The notes beneath the pieces are model-generated. The model was not told the origin of the DNA, searched no databases, and was given only the letters and a program-made list of their open reading frames with translations. Both the position numbers and the translations under genes were made by a program. A stretch of DNA of 64,000 nt from JAJPKK01 sp963824905 (GTDB lineage: Bacteria > Pseudomonadota > Alphaproteobacteria > Rhizobiales > Xanthobacteraceae), in the NCBI GenBank assembly GCA_963824905.1, contig CAWGRH010000027.1, positions 558,001-622,000 of the forward strand, read 5' to 3'. Within the stretch, counting starts at the first letter, position 1. Each line of letters starts with the position of its first letter. Shown in pieces: positions 18,702 to 27,005 of the stretch.

Positions 18702-18819
18702 CGCCGTCGCCGAGAAGCATCGGAATGGCATCGACCACAAAGTCGCGTGGGGGCGCCATGCGTGTATACTTTCGCGGGCGACCACCGTCGCTTTCCATCT
18801 CGGAGCCGCCTGCCCGGCC

Positions 18820-19902
18820 ATGGCGAGCATCATCTTTGCCGATGTCACGTCCGACTACGACGGGCGGCACATCGAGACGCGGCCACTCGGCGGCACCGAA
18901 GCGAGCGTCATCCATTGCGCCCGCGAGCTCGCGCGGCGCGGACACGCGGTCACCGTCTACACGAATTGCGCCGCACCGATCGAGCATGATGGCGTCTCCT
19001 GGCGCCCATTGCGTCGCGGGCTACCGGCGACGTGCGATCTCTACGTCGCGGTTCAGCAGCCGAAGCTACTCGGTCTCGTCCGCAGACCGGAACGTCTCGC
19101 CATCTGGGTGCTGTGGCCCTCGAACCAACTGCGGCATTACAAGAAAATCTGGCGCATGTGGCTCCGCCGGCCGCTCCCGGTGCTCGAGAGCCGCTACCAG
19201 GTCGACTGCTACTCGCCGATGCTGCCGCGACGCGGCCGCCACGTCCTCATTCCGCTCGGGCTGGCCGATGACGTCCGGGGATGCGGGACGCTCGGCTTCG
19301 TGCCCGCGCGCCGCGCGATCTTTGCTTCGAACCCGCAACGCAATCTTCGGCGCCTCGTCGAGATCTGGGCGACGTCGATCCTTCCGAATGTGCCCGACGC
19401 GGTGCTCGACGTGTACGGCGTCAACGGCCTGCGCCCGGGCGACGACGCGTGGAACGCGTGGGAGGGCGGCATGCTGCCGCCCGGCCTGCCCCGCGAGGTG
19501 AAAAACTCTGTCCGCGTCCATCCGACAGTCGACCGGGCGGAACTGATCGCGGCCATGCGTGCGTCGCGGGCGATGCTCTACCTCGGGCACAAGTGCGAGG
19601 CTTTCTGCCTGTCCTTAGCCGAAGCCCAGGCACTGGGGGTGCCCGCGGTGATCGCGCCGGTCGCCGCGCTGCCGGAGCGTGTGATCGACGGCGTGACCGG
19701 CTTTCACCATTCCGATCCGCAAGCCTTTGCCGGGGCGGCGATCTCCCTCTTGACGGACGACAGCCTGTGGCGACGCCAGCACGAGGCGGCGCTAGGTCAT
19801 CAGCAGGGGATCAGCTGGTCGGAATACGCGGCACGCTTCGAGCGCGCCCTGCTGGGCGAAGAAACGCAGATGCTCCCGCTGCAGATGCAGTCGCCCTGCT
19901 GA
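18820..19902 (+). CDS. family 4 glycosyltransferase
   Basis: Protein of 360 residues. MASIIFADVTSDYDGRHIET and RPLGGTEASVIHCARELARR match GT4 enzymes that begin with a GGxE acceptor loop. The donor side reads LYLGHKCEAFCLSLAEAQAL followed by GVPAVIAP, with E-A-F-C-L-S-L-A-E as the EX7E equivalent. I set the start at ATG 18820; a longer frame begins at 18646 inside the preceding gene but adds a basic, unrelated stretch. It is the last glycosyltransferase of the cluster. Some 250 bases without a gene follow before lptF. Confidence 0.8.
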   Translation: MASIIFADVTSDYDGRHIETRPLGGTEASVIHCARELARRGHAVTVYTNCAAPIEHDGVSWRPLRRGLPATCDLYVAVQQPKLLGLVRRPERLAIWVLWPSNQLRHYKKIWRMWLRRPLPVLESRYQVDCYSPMLPRRGRHVLIPLGLADDVRGCGTLGFVPARRAIFASNPQRNLRRLVEIWATSILPNVPDAVLDVYGVNGLRPGDDAWNAWEGGMLPPGLPREVKNSVRVHPTVDRAELIAAMRASRAMLYLGHKCEAFCLSLAEAQALGVPAVIAPVAALPERVIDGVTGFHHSDPQAFAGAAISLLTDDSLWRRQHEAALGHQQGISWSEYAARFERALLGEETQMLPLQMQSPC

Positions 19903-20156
19903 CCATCCCGCAGGGAACCGCCGCGATCTCGCAAATTGCGTCCGCGGCCGGAATGAGATAGTCAATCCAAAGGGATCACGCATGCTGGCACTCCGAATTG
20001 CCCTGACGGGCACGCCGGATGACAGGTCGCCTGCGGACGGGGCGAATCGAACACGGGGGGCCAATCGTCCAAAACACGCCAGGATGCCGCGACGCTCGAA
20101 CTGCGGGTGACTTGCCGTAGCGCGAATTCAACCGGTGGCCGTTGTCAGTAATGCCG

Positions 20157-21386
20157 ATGGGCTCGATCGACCGCTATGTCTTCCGCACCATCTTGAGTGC
20201 GTTCGTGCTGATTCTGCTCAGCCTGACGGCGGTCATCTGGATCACGCAAATCCTGCGAAGGATCGACATCATCACCAACCAGGGTCAGACGACCCTGGCG
20301 TTCCTCGGGATCACCGGCCGGCTGGTGCCGATCCTGATGCTGGTGATCGCGCCGATCGCGATCGTGCTCGCGGTGTGCTACGCGCTCAACAAGCTCAATG
20401 GCGATTCCGAGCTGGTGGTGATGAATTCCGCCGGCATGGCGCCGCGTCGGGTCTATCGGCCGGTGCTCGGAGCCTGCCTTCTGGTCGCGGCGTTCGTCGC
20501 GTTCATCAGCGCCTATTTCGCTCCGCTGATGCAGCGGCAGATGAACAACGAGGTCGCCAAGATCCGCACCGACGTGGTCGCCAACCTGGTGCGGCCGGGC
20601 GCCTTCACCTCGGTCGAGCGCGGCCTGATCTTTCACATCCGCGACCGCATCGGCGAGACCCAGTTCCGCGGCATCTTCATCGACGACAACCGCAATTCCG
20701 AGGAGCACACGACGGTCGTCGCCGAATACGGCCAGATCGTGCAGCGGCCGGAAGGCGCGTTCCTGGTGATGCGCGACGGCAATATCGAACGCCGCCGGCC
20801 CAAGGAGCGCGATCCGACCATCGTGAGGTTCGAGCAATATGCGTTCGACCTGACCCGCCTCGCCCAGACGCCGCAGAGCGTCATCGGCCTGCATGAAATG
20901 TACATCTGGGAGCTGTTGTTTCCCGCACCCGACAATAAGGCGCTGCGGACCTCCGCAGGGCAGTTCCGCGTCGAGCTGCACGAGCGGCTGCTCGCGCCGA
21001 TCTATCCCCTGGCATTCGGGGTGATCGCGTTCACCGTGCTGGGCTTTCCGCGCACGACGCGACAGAGCCGGACGGTGTCGGTGGTGGCGGTGATCGTCGG
21101 AGTCGCGGCCCTGCGGCTCGGCGGTTTCGCGGTGATGGTGATGGCGGTGACCCACCCGCTGGTCGTCTTCGCGCTTTATGCAGCGCTCGCCGCAACGCTC
21201 CTGCTCGGCGGCATCGTGATCTGGCGCGGTCGGCCGCTCGACCTCGACGAAAACATGAAGGTCGTGACGAAGTCGCTCCTCCCGCTGGTCAGGCTCGAGC
21301 ATCTCGCCGCCGCGAGCCGGATGCTGCTGCCGTTCCACGGCCTGCTGCGCCGGTTCGGCGGCTCGGCGGCGTCCGGGAAGCGGTGA
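20157..21386 (+). CDS. lptF: LptF/LptG-family lipopolysaccharide export permease
   Basis: Protein of 409 residues in the YjgP/YjgQ family. Three N-terminal membrane helices (YVFRTILSAFVLILLSLTAV...) are followed by a periplasmic beta-jellyroll region (about 125-265) and three C-terminal helices. MGSIDRYVFRT is the usual LptF opening in rhizobia-related bacteria, so I chose 20157; ATG at 20151 and TTG at 20142 are also in frame. With LptG and the ATPase LptB it would extract lipopolysaccharide from the inner membrane. No lptG follows; instead an MsbA-like exporter does. The location right after seven glycosyltransferase genes fits a lipopolysaccharide role. Confidence 0.85.
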   Translation: MGSIDRYVFRTILSAFVLILLSLTAVIWITQILRRIDIITNQGQTTLAFLGITGRLVPILMLVIAPIAIVLAVCYALNKLNGDSELVVMNSAGMAPRRVYRPVLGACLLVAAFVAFISAYFAPLMQRQMNNEVAKIRTDVVANLVRPGAFTSVERGLIFHIRDRIGETQFRGIFIDDNRNSEEHTTVVAEYGQIVQRPEGAFLVMRDGNIERRRPKERDPTIVRFEQYAFDLTRLAQTPQSVIGLHEMYIWELLFPAPDNKALRTSAGQFRVELHERLLAPIYPLAFGVIAFTVLGFPRTTRQSRTVSVVAVIVGVAALRLGGFAVMVMAVTHPLVVFALYAALAATLLLGGIVIWRGRPLDLDENMKVVTKSLLPLVRLEHLAAASRMLLPFHGLLRRFGGSAASGKR

Positions 21387-21483
21387 ACGGGCTTCCGCCG
21401 GCGGCGCTTTCGCCGCCAGCTTGCATGGACAACGGGATCGCCGTCCGCTACAGCCCGAGGGCGTGGCCCTTGGCGCCCGCTCG

Positions 21484-23316
21484 ATGCGCCGGTTGCTTAT
21501 GCTCGACCGATTGAATCGTCGCCTGTTCGCGAACCCGAGGAGCACACCGGCATTGCTCCGCCGCCTGCTGACCGAGCAGGCCCGAATTCATTGGCGGCGC
21601 TACAGCTTGGTGGTCGTGCTCATGGCGGTCGGCGCCGCGTGCACGGCGCTGCCGCCCTGGCTGCTCGGCCGCGGCATCGACTTCACCTATGTGTATCGCA
21701 GCATGGACAGCGTCGCTTTCGTCGCGATCGCGATGATGGTGGTCTTTGCCGTCAAATGGGTCACGGGTTATGCGCAGGCCGTGAGCATGGCCCGCATCTC
21801 CAATCGCGTCGTCGCGGAATACCAGAAGCGAATGTGCGACAAGCTGCTGGCGCAGGACGCCGCTTTCTATGCCGACCGCCACTCCTCGGAGTTCGCGGCA
21901 CAGATTACTTTCGGCGCCGGGTCGGCGGCGCGCGTGCTCGACCTTCTGAGCAATACGCTTGGACGCGACCTCTTCGCGCTGGTCGGCCTCGCCGCCGTGA
22001 TGGTCTACCAGGCGCCGCTGCTGTCGCTCGCCGGCATCGCGGTGATGCCGCCGGCGGTGCTCGGAGTGCGCAAGCTCATCACGCAGGTGCGCTCGATCGT
22101 GCTGACGCAATTCGGCGGCGGCGTCGAAATCCTGGAGGCGATGCGGGAGACCGTTCAGGGCTTCCGCTTCGTCAAGGCGTTCAATCTCGAAACGGCGATG
22201 CGCACACGCGTCCACGCGAGTGTCGAAAGCATCGAAGCCGCAGCGAACCGTCTCGCCGCCGTATCGAACCGATCGGCACCGCTGATGGAGGCGCTCGGGG
22301 GGATCGCCATCGCCGTGATGCTTCTCTGCGCCGGATTCAACGTGCTGGTCCTGGGCGCGGCACCTGGCGCATTCTTCTCCTTCGTGACGGCCTTCCTGCT
22401 TGCCTACGAACCGGCGAAGCGCATTGCGCGCCTCAACATCGACCTGCACAACAGCCTTCCCGGGGTGCAGATCCTGTTCGACATGCTGGATTTGCCCGAT
22501 GCCACTTCGGGCAAGGTCAAACCCGACGTCGCGGTCGGGCGCGGTGCGATCGAACTCGATGAGGTCACGTTCTCCTATCGGCCCGGCCGGCCGGTGTTGC
22601 GCGATCTCACCTTCGTTGCCCGGCCCGGCAAGCTGACCGCCTTCGTCGGGCCGTCCGGCGGCGGCAAATCGACCATCTTCAATCTGGTGCTCGCGCTCTA
22701 CGCGCCGCAACGCGGCACGATCCTCGTCGACGGCCAGAGCTACGACGCCGTTTCAGCCGAATCGATCCGGCGCAACATCGCCTACCTGGAGCAGGACGTG
22801 TTCCTGTTCCACGGCACCATTCGCCAAAACATCGCGCTCGGCCGCCCCGGCGCCACCGAAGCCGAGGTGATCGCCGCGGCGCGCGCCGCTCATGCGGACG
22901 AATTCGTATCGCAGCTGCCGGCGGGCTACGACACCCCTGTCGGCGAGCGCGGCATGCAGCTTTCCCACGGCCAGCGCCAGCGCATCGCGATCGCCCGTGC
23001 GCTGATCCGCGATGCGCCCGTCATCCTGCTGGACGAGCCGACGGCAGCGCTCGACGCCGAGTCCGAGCGCCGCGTCGGGGACGCCATGGCCAAGCTCATC
23101 AGGGGACGCACGACCCTCGTCATCGCCCATCGCCTGCACACCATCACTCATGCGGACATGATCCACGTGGTCGAGAGCGGCACGATCGTCGAGTCCGGGA
23201 GCCACGCAGATCTGATGGCGCGCGGGGGACGCTACGCCCAGTTCTTCGCGCTGCGGTTTGGACGAGAAAACGAGACGACGGCCGCCAAGGTGCCGGAGCC
23301 GGTGGGGGCGGAGTAG
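21484..23316 (+). CDS. MsbA-like ABC exporter (fused membrane and ATPase domains)
   Basis: Protein of about 610 residues. Six predicted membrane helices lie in the first 330 residues, then a complete ATPase domain. Walker A GPSGGGKST lies at about 22648-22674, the signature is LSHGQRQR (usual LSGGQ, here His for the third residue), Walker B is VILLDEPT, and the switch is AHR. The half-size exporter architecture suits lipid A or a glycolipid flippase such as MsbA, which the preceding lptF and glycosyltransferases support. A drug or peptide exporter cannot be excluded. ATG at 21484 is preferred; TTG at 21421 and ATG at 21499 are alternatives. Confidence 0.85.
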   Translation: MRRLLMLDRLNRRLFANPRSTPALLRRLLTEQARIHWRRYSLVVVLMAVGAACTALPPWLLGRGIDFTYVYRSMDSVAFVAIAMMVVFAVKWVTGYAQAVSMARISNRVVAEYQKRMCDKLLAQDAAFYADRHSSEFAAQITFGAGSAARVLDLLSNTLGRDLFALVGLAAVMVYQAPLLSLAGIAVMPPAVLGVRKLITQVRSIVLTQFGGGVEILEAMRETVQGFRFVKAFNLETAMRTRVHASVESIEAAANRLAAVSNRSAPLMEALGGIAIAVMLLCAGFNVLVLGAAPGAFFSFVTAFLLAYEPAKRIARLNIDLHNSLPGVQILFDMLDLPDATSGKVKPDVAVGRGAIELDEVTFSYRPGRPVLRDLTFVARPGKLTAFVGPSGGGKSTIFNLVLALYAPQRGTILVDGQSYDAVSAESIRRNIAYLEQDVFLFHGTIRQNIALGRPGATEAEVIAAARAAHADEFVSQLPAGYDTPVGERGMQLSHGQRQRIAIARALIRDAPVILLDEPTAALDAESERRVGDAMAKLIRGRTTLVIAHRLHTITHADMIHVVESGTIVESGSHADLMARGGRYAQFFALRFGRENETTAAKVPEPVGAE

Positions 23317-23344
23317 GCGCCTCCTGGCCACGACCAAAACAGTG

Positions 23345-23431
23345 GTCGTGGCCGGGCTTGTCCCGGCCACCCCGAATACCGTGGCACGGCCGTGCCTCAA
23401 TATCGGGGTCGCCGGGCCAAACCGGCAATGA
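23345..23431. repeat. dispersed palindromic repeat (REP-like)
   Basis: GTGGCCGGG-CTTGT-CCCGGCCAC (23348-23370) is followed by a second imperfect palindrome bounded by CCCGAATA and TATCGGGG and ending GCCGG...CAATGAC. The same core reappears at 49831-49855. It lies between convergent genes and may also end transcription. Confidence 0.7.
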
Positions 23432-23437
23432 CGCGCT

Positions 23438-23746
23438 TTAGAACTGGAACTCGCGGTAGCGCCCGGTCAGCACCGGGCGTCCCGTGAGATCGATCTCGGG
23501 GCCGCCGTGGCGGTCGCGCTCCTCGCGCGTGGTGCCGTTGCGCACGCCATCGAGTGCCCAGCCGGTGCGCGGCGCGGCCTCCCGCGCGGGCGGAAAGGCG
23601 TAGGGCGGGGCCACAATGCCGGGGTAAAGGCCGGGATAGACGCCAGGATATCCCCCAGGCCCGAGAAGGAGGTCGGCCGCATGGGCGGGCATAGCAGCCG
23701 AAACCAACGAGACGGCAACGATCGCGATCACCGACATCATCCGCAT
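23438..23746 (-). CDS. small exported PGxYPG-repeat protein
   Basis: Protein of 102 residues from ATG 23746 with a signal peptide (MRMMSVIAIVAVSLVSAAMPAHA). The mature part begins ADLLLGPGGYPGVYPGLYPG and then turns polar and charged (GVRNGTTREERDRHGGPEID...). The short PGVYPGLYPG repeat suggests a flexible extracytoplasmic segment. No known domain is present. An in-frame start at 23785 would place 13 extra residues before the signal. It stands alone beside the putative small-RNA pair. Confidence 0.65.
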   Translation of the reverse strand: MRMMSVIAIVAVSLVSAAMPAHAADLLLGPGGYPGVYPGLYPGIVAPPYAFPPAREAAPRTGWALDGVRNGTTREERDRHGGPEIDLTGRPVLTGRYREFQF

Positions 23747-23940
23747 GGCGGCCCCTCCAACGGGCGCTCCGCAATAGAACGGCATCTCGTTTCCCTCCGC
23801 TTAACGCCTGCACCGGGCCGCGGGCCACTCAAGAAAACGCAAGAAAACGGCGCACCTTGAGCCGTTTCCCCGGATTTTCGCGACGGGATGCCGTATCGAG
23901 GCACCATTCACCGCAATTTCGCCCGCTGCTTTGCCGGAGC

Positions 23941-23960
23941 GTGTGACCTTTCTGCAACCA
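23941..23960 (+). promoter_or_regulatory. conserved upstream block of small RNA unit 1
   Basis: GTGTGACCTTTCTGCAACCA is matched at 18 of 20 positions by the block at 24097-24116. Both lie exactly 52 bases before the conserved TCCTCTG that opens each unit, while the DNA between is not conserved. That pattern suits a promoter or activator site. Confidence 0.6.
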
Positions 23961-23992
23961 AAAGCTATGCGGTTTCGGCTAAATTGCCTCCG

Positions 23993-24057
23993 TCCTCTGT
24001 TGGATGTTTTCTCCCAAGATACCACTTGGCCCCGCGCAAGCGGGGCCTTTTTCTTTT
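23993..24057 (+). ncRNA. candidate small RNA, unit 1 of a tandem pair
   Basis: From TCCTCTGTTGG (23993) the sequence matches the second unit base for base for 27 bases, differs over about 5, then matches again through the terminator GGCCCCGC-GCAA-GCGGGGCC (24028-24047) and a U-run. The predicted RNA is about 60 bases. Its 5' part can form a short TTGG/CCAA stem with the loop ATGTTTTCTC; the adjacent CTCC is complementary to ribosome binding sites. It has no open reading frame of note. The 5' end is inferred from where conservation begins. Confidence 0.65.
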
Positions 24058-24096
24058 GCGCGGCCTCAGCGGGGCCGCCTACGCATTGCACCGACG

Positions 24097-24116
24097 GTGT
24101 GACATTTCCGCAACCA
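24097..24116 (+). promoter_or_regulatory. conserved upstream block of small RNA unit 2
   Basis: GTGTGACATTTCCGCAACCA is the second copy of the block at 23941-23960, at the same 52-base distance from its unit. Ten to twelve bases before each unit a short GCTA-(A/C)-AT-like stretch could serve as the -10 element. Confidence 0.6.
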
Positions 24117-24148
24117 CAGTGCGCTCCTTTTGCGCTACATATCACGTG

Positions 24149-24213
24149 TCCTCTGTTGGATGTTTTCTCCCAAGAACAGACTTGGCCCCGCGCAAGCGGG
24201 GCCTTTTTCTTGT
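24149..24213 (+). ncRNA. candidate small RNA, unit 2 of a tandem pair
   Basis: The second unit opens with TCCTCTGTTGG (24149), keeps the TTTTCTCCCAAGA stretch, differs from unit 1 at a few bases before ACTTGG, and ends with the identical GCGGGGCC terminator stem (24184-24203) and TTTTTCTT. The start-to-start spacing of the two units is 156 bases. Near-identity of the transcribed part against divergence of the spacer shows that the RNA, not the surrounding DNA, has been kept. Independent transcription of each copy is likely since each has its own terminator. Confidence 0.65.
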
Positions 24214-24264
24214 CTGAGAGATTGATCGCCGCTCAATGCCCTTGGCGAAGCGCGTTCGCGCGGT

Positions 24265-25164
24265 TCAGCGGGCGTCCGTGCATTGCAGATCAGCGCCGAC
24301 GACCAGCGGGCCGGTATAAGCCTTTTTCACATCCGCCACGGCCGCATCGAGATCGAACGGCCCGATGTGGCTGAGCACGAGGCGCTTGGCGCCTGCATCC
24401 TGCGCGATACGGCCGACGACCGCGGGCGCGGCATGCAGCGGGCTCGTCGTCCCCGCTGCAATCGCCATGTGCATCACCAGAATGTCAGCCCCGCGGGCGA
24501 AATCGACGAACTTCGGATCGGTGCCGTTCTGGTCGGTGCTGAACACCACCGTGACCCCGCGTGTCGTCGCCCGATAGGCGAGCGCCGGCACGTTGCCGTG
24601 GGGAATGCCGATCGCGGTCACGGTGAGGCCGTCGCCGTCGAACACAGTTGTCGGCGTGTCCTTCTTCACGTCGACGGTGGCGATCTCGAGAGGAACGCCG
24701 TTCCCCTGCTTGGCGCCGACCGTGTGCCCGAGCACCTGATACGCCCCGGTCTTCTCGTCAAACAGGCGATGCAGGAAGGTCGGGAAGTCGGGCGCGATCT
24801 CGTTGCCCGACGGGCCGACGATCGGCAGCGGCGCCTTGCGCATCTGGTGGCTCATCCACATCAGCGCGGGAAGATCGGAGATGTGGTCGGGATGAAGGTG
24901 GCTGACCGCCATCAACGCCACATCTTCGAGGTTCGCCCGCGACTCGCCGAGGCGATGCGACGTCCCGCCCCCCATGTCGACGAGCATCTTCGCATGGCCG
25001 TCGACCCAGAGCAGGTAGCTCGACGACGCGCGCTGCGGATCGATGCGCGGACCGCCTGATCCGAGGATCTCGACCGCGACGGGATTTCCCGTGCAGCTTT
25101 GTGCCGATGCGGCGGACGAGATCGCGGACGCCGCGAGCACCGTGCAAACCAGAAAGCGGATCAT
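24265..25164 (-). CDS. exported metallo-beta-lactamase-fold hydrolase
   Basis: Protein of 299 residues. A signal peptide (MIRFLVCTVLAASAISSAASAQ) leads into a metallo-beta-lactamase fold: VEILGSGGPRIDPQRASSSY, metal site H89-L-H91-P-D93-H94, then later FSTDQNG and VLSHIGPFD with further metal ligands. The layout (GSGGP...RASSSYLL) is like the RNase Z/arylsulfatase-type branch rather than antibiotic-degrading enzymes. It acts in the periplasm on an unknown ester or phosphodiester. The start at 25164 is set by GGAGG eight bases upstream; the GTG nine bases further up is too close to it. About 240 bases of divergent promoter DNA separate it from the next gene. Confidence 0.82.
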   Translation of the reverse strand: MIRFLVCTVLAASAISSAASAQSCTGNPVAVEILGSGGPRIDPQRASSSYLLWVDGHAKMLVDMGGGTSHRLGESRANLEDVALMAVSHLHPDHISDLPALMWMSHQMRKAPLPIVGPSGNEIAPDFPTFLHRLFDEKTGAYQVLGHTVGAKQGNGVPLEIATVDVKKDTPTTVFDGDGLTVTAIGIPHGNVPALAYRATTRGVTVVFSTDQNGTDPKFVDFARGADILVMHMAIAAGTTSPLHAAPAVVGRIAQDAGAKRLVLSHIGPFDLDAAVADVKKAYTGPLVVGADLQCTDAR

Positions 25165-25417
25165 GGGGCGCACCTCCGTGTCTTGCGCCGCTCAGGCTAG
25201 CGCATTTTCAAATCACGGTAAGCGAATTCGTAAACCGCTTTGCGTCAAGCCGAACGCCCCCCGCCATTTGTCTGCGGAAACGAGGCAACGCGCTGCAATC
25301 CTGTCAGGACATTCACAAAAAACCCTTCGTTTCTAGGACCTTTGTACATTTGTCGGGTGACGCGACTTGCGACACAATCGCTTCACTTGGGGTGGGCTTT
25401 GAAACAGGAGGCTCACC

Positions 25418-26077
25418 ATGAAATGCGGGCTGCTCGTCTGTGCTGCGGCGGCTCTATCAGCGTCGCCGGTTCTCGCCCAATCCGTCTATGTGGCACCCGG
25501 AGGCGTCTACATCGCGTCCGCGCGCGTCATCGTAGCGCCGGGAGGCGGTGCTCCCTACGTGGCCCCGGATGCGCCGCCGGCTGCCTACGACGGACCGGGA
25601 TACGGTCCGGGATACGCGGCTCCCGCGCCGACCGCCTATGTCGATCCCGGTTATGCCGCACCGGACCCCGTCTATTACGGCAATGGGGGCTATGCGCCGC
25701 CCCCAGTCTACGGCGCTCCCGGCTATGCAGCTCCCGCCTACGGTCCTGCGGGCTATCCGCCGCCCGCGCGGGGTTATGGTTATGCGGCGCGGGCTCCCGG
25801 TTACGCTGCGCCCGGCTATGGCGCTCCGGGCTATGGTGCTCCGGGCTACGGTGCTCCGGGTTACGCGGCGCCCGGTTATGCGGCACCCGGCTATGGGCCG
25901 CCCCTCGCGACGAGGGCCAGCTACGGCCGTCCCGCGGTTTACGCCGACCGCAGGCTCACGAACGTAAACGCCTACGCAGCGGAAGGTCCGCCGCGGCCGC
26001 CCGCGGCCATCCCGCGAGGCGGCGTGACACGCTGCGTCGTCAATCTCGGCAACGGGCGTTGGGCGGCCTGCCACTGA
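25418..26077 (+). CDS. exported Pro/Gly/Tyr-repeat protein
   Basis: Protein of 219 residues. The signal peptide MKCGLLVCAAAALSASPVLA is followed by low-complexity sequence built on PGYGAPGY and PGYAAPGY units (25787-25900 is close to a 15-base tandem repeat), then a compact end GVTRCVVNLGNGRWAACH with two cysteines that could form a disulfide. ATG 25418 has AGGAGG upstream. Such proteins are usually periplasmic or surface-exposed and structurally flexible. No function is known. A strong terminator hairpin follows. Confidence 0.8.
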   Translation: MKCGLLVCAAAALSASPVLAQSVYVAPGGVYIASARVIVAPGGGAPYVAPDAPPAAYDGPGYGPGYAAPAPTAYVDPGYAAPDPVYYGNGGYAPPPVYGAPGYAAPAYGPAGYPPPARGYGYAARAPGYAAPGYGAPGYGAPGYGAPGYAAPGYAAPGYGPPLATRASYGRPAVYADRRLTNVNAYAAEGPPRPPAAIPRGGVTRCVVNLGNGRWAACH

Positions 26078-26110
26078 GCGGCCCACACCGGACAACCCGC
26101 ATCGGACCGG

Positions 26111-26139
26111 GAGGGCGGCTCGCAAAACGAGCCGCCCTC
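26111..26139. terminator. bidirectional terminator between convergent genes
   Basis: A 12-bp perfect stem GAGGGCGGCTCG / CGAGCCGCCCTC with the loop CAAAA lies between the plus-strand repeat protein and the minus-strand ModA-like gene. It could end both transcripts. Confidence 0.75.
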
Positions 26140-26164
26140 TTCCGCGGCAGAAGTTCGAGAGGAC

Positions 26165-26944
26165 TCAGCGCGGCGTCAATCCCGACTTCGTCTTCGCCGG
26201 TCCCGCCGCGGGGGAGGCGAGAAACTCGACCAGGGCGCGCGCCGCTGCCGGCGTCGCGGCATTTTTGTTGAGGCCGGCCGAAATCGCCGTCATCTCCTGA
26301 ATGTCGGCGGGCAGCGGCCCTACGAAGGTCACGCCTTTGACCTCGAGCCATTCCGCCACCTGCAGGAAGGCGATGTCCGCCTCGCCGCGCACCATCGCAG
26401 CCGCTACTTGCACTGAGCCCGGTAGCCGCACGATCTTGGGCTCGAGCTCTTCGGCAAGGCCCCATTTCTTGAACAGCGCGGTCAAATAAATTCCGCTCAC
26501 GCCGTCCGAGAGCATGATCTTGTGCGCCTTGCGCAGGGCGCCCCGCAGCGCCTCGGTCGAACCGATGTCGATCGGCAGCAGGCCTGACTTGATCGCAACA
26601 CCGATGCCGGAGTCTGCAAGATCGACGCGGCCGCCGGGGACGAGCCACCCGCGGCCGGTGAGATCGTCGATCCACGGCGAAGGTGCGATCACGACGTCGA
26701 GCGTCTCGCCGGCGGCGAGGCGCCGAACGATCTCGTCGGTGCCCGCCCACAGCATCTCGATCTTGTCGCCGCGCGACGCCTCGAATGCCGGCGCGAGCTC
26801 CACGAGCGCACCGCGGAACGAGCCGGTGCTGATGACCTTGATCTCCGCGCTCCCGGCAGGCAGCACGAACGGCGCGCCGACGAGCGCGGCGCATGCAACG
26901 AACAATGAGACGACGAATGAGACGATGATCTTGCGTATCGCCAT
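26165..26944 (-). CDS. ModA-like periplasmic binding protein
   Basis: Protein of 259 residues with signal peptide MAIRKIIVSFVVSLFVACAA and mature start near AEIKVISTGSFRGALVELAP. The pattern of FEASRGDKIEMLWAGTDEIV, LDVVIAPSPWIDDL, HKIMLSDGVSGIYLTALFKK and GEADIAFLQVAE is that of the molybdate-type binding protein family (ModA). No modBC permease genes are nearby, so oxyanion transport is unproven; many stand-alone ModA-like proteins exist. Start ATG 26944 lies 61 bases from the divergent gene at 27006. A longer in-frame reading to 27214 runs into that gene and is rejected. Confidence 0.8.
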   Translation of the reverse strand: MAIRKIIVSFVVSLFVACAALVGAPFVLPAGSAEIKVISTGSFRGALVELAPAFEASRGDKIEMLWAGTDEIVRRLAAGETLDVVIAPSPWIDDLTGRGWLVPGGRVDLADSGIGVAIKSGLLPIDIGSTEALRGALRKAHKIMLSDGVSGIYLTALFKKWGLAEELEPKIVRLPGSVQVAAAMVRGEADIAFLQVAEWLEVKGVTFVGPLPADIQEMTAISAGLNKNAATPAAARALVEFLASPAAGPAKTKSGLTPR

Positions 26945-27005
26945 GGCAGCGTTCCCGCGGTCGGAAGGTGTGATATCGTTCCACGAACTTCCAGGGAGAA
27001 CAAGA

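Noticed and set aside
24058..24096. GC palindrome between the two small-RNA units as a third structured RNA
   Set aside because: GCGGCC...GGCCGC could pair, but it is not repeated, has no U-run and is not conserved in the two units.
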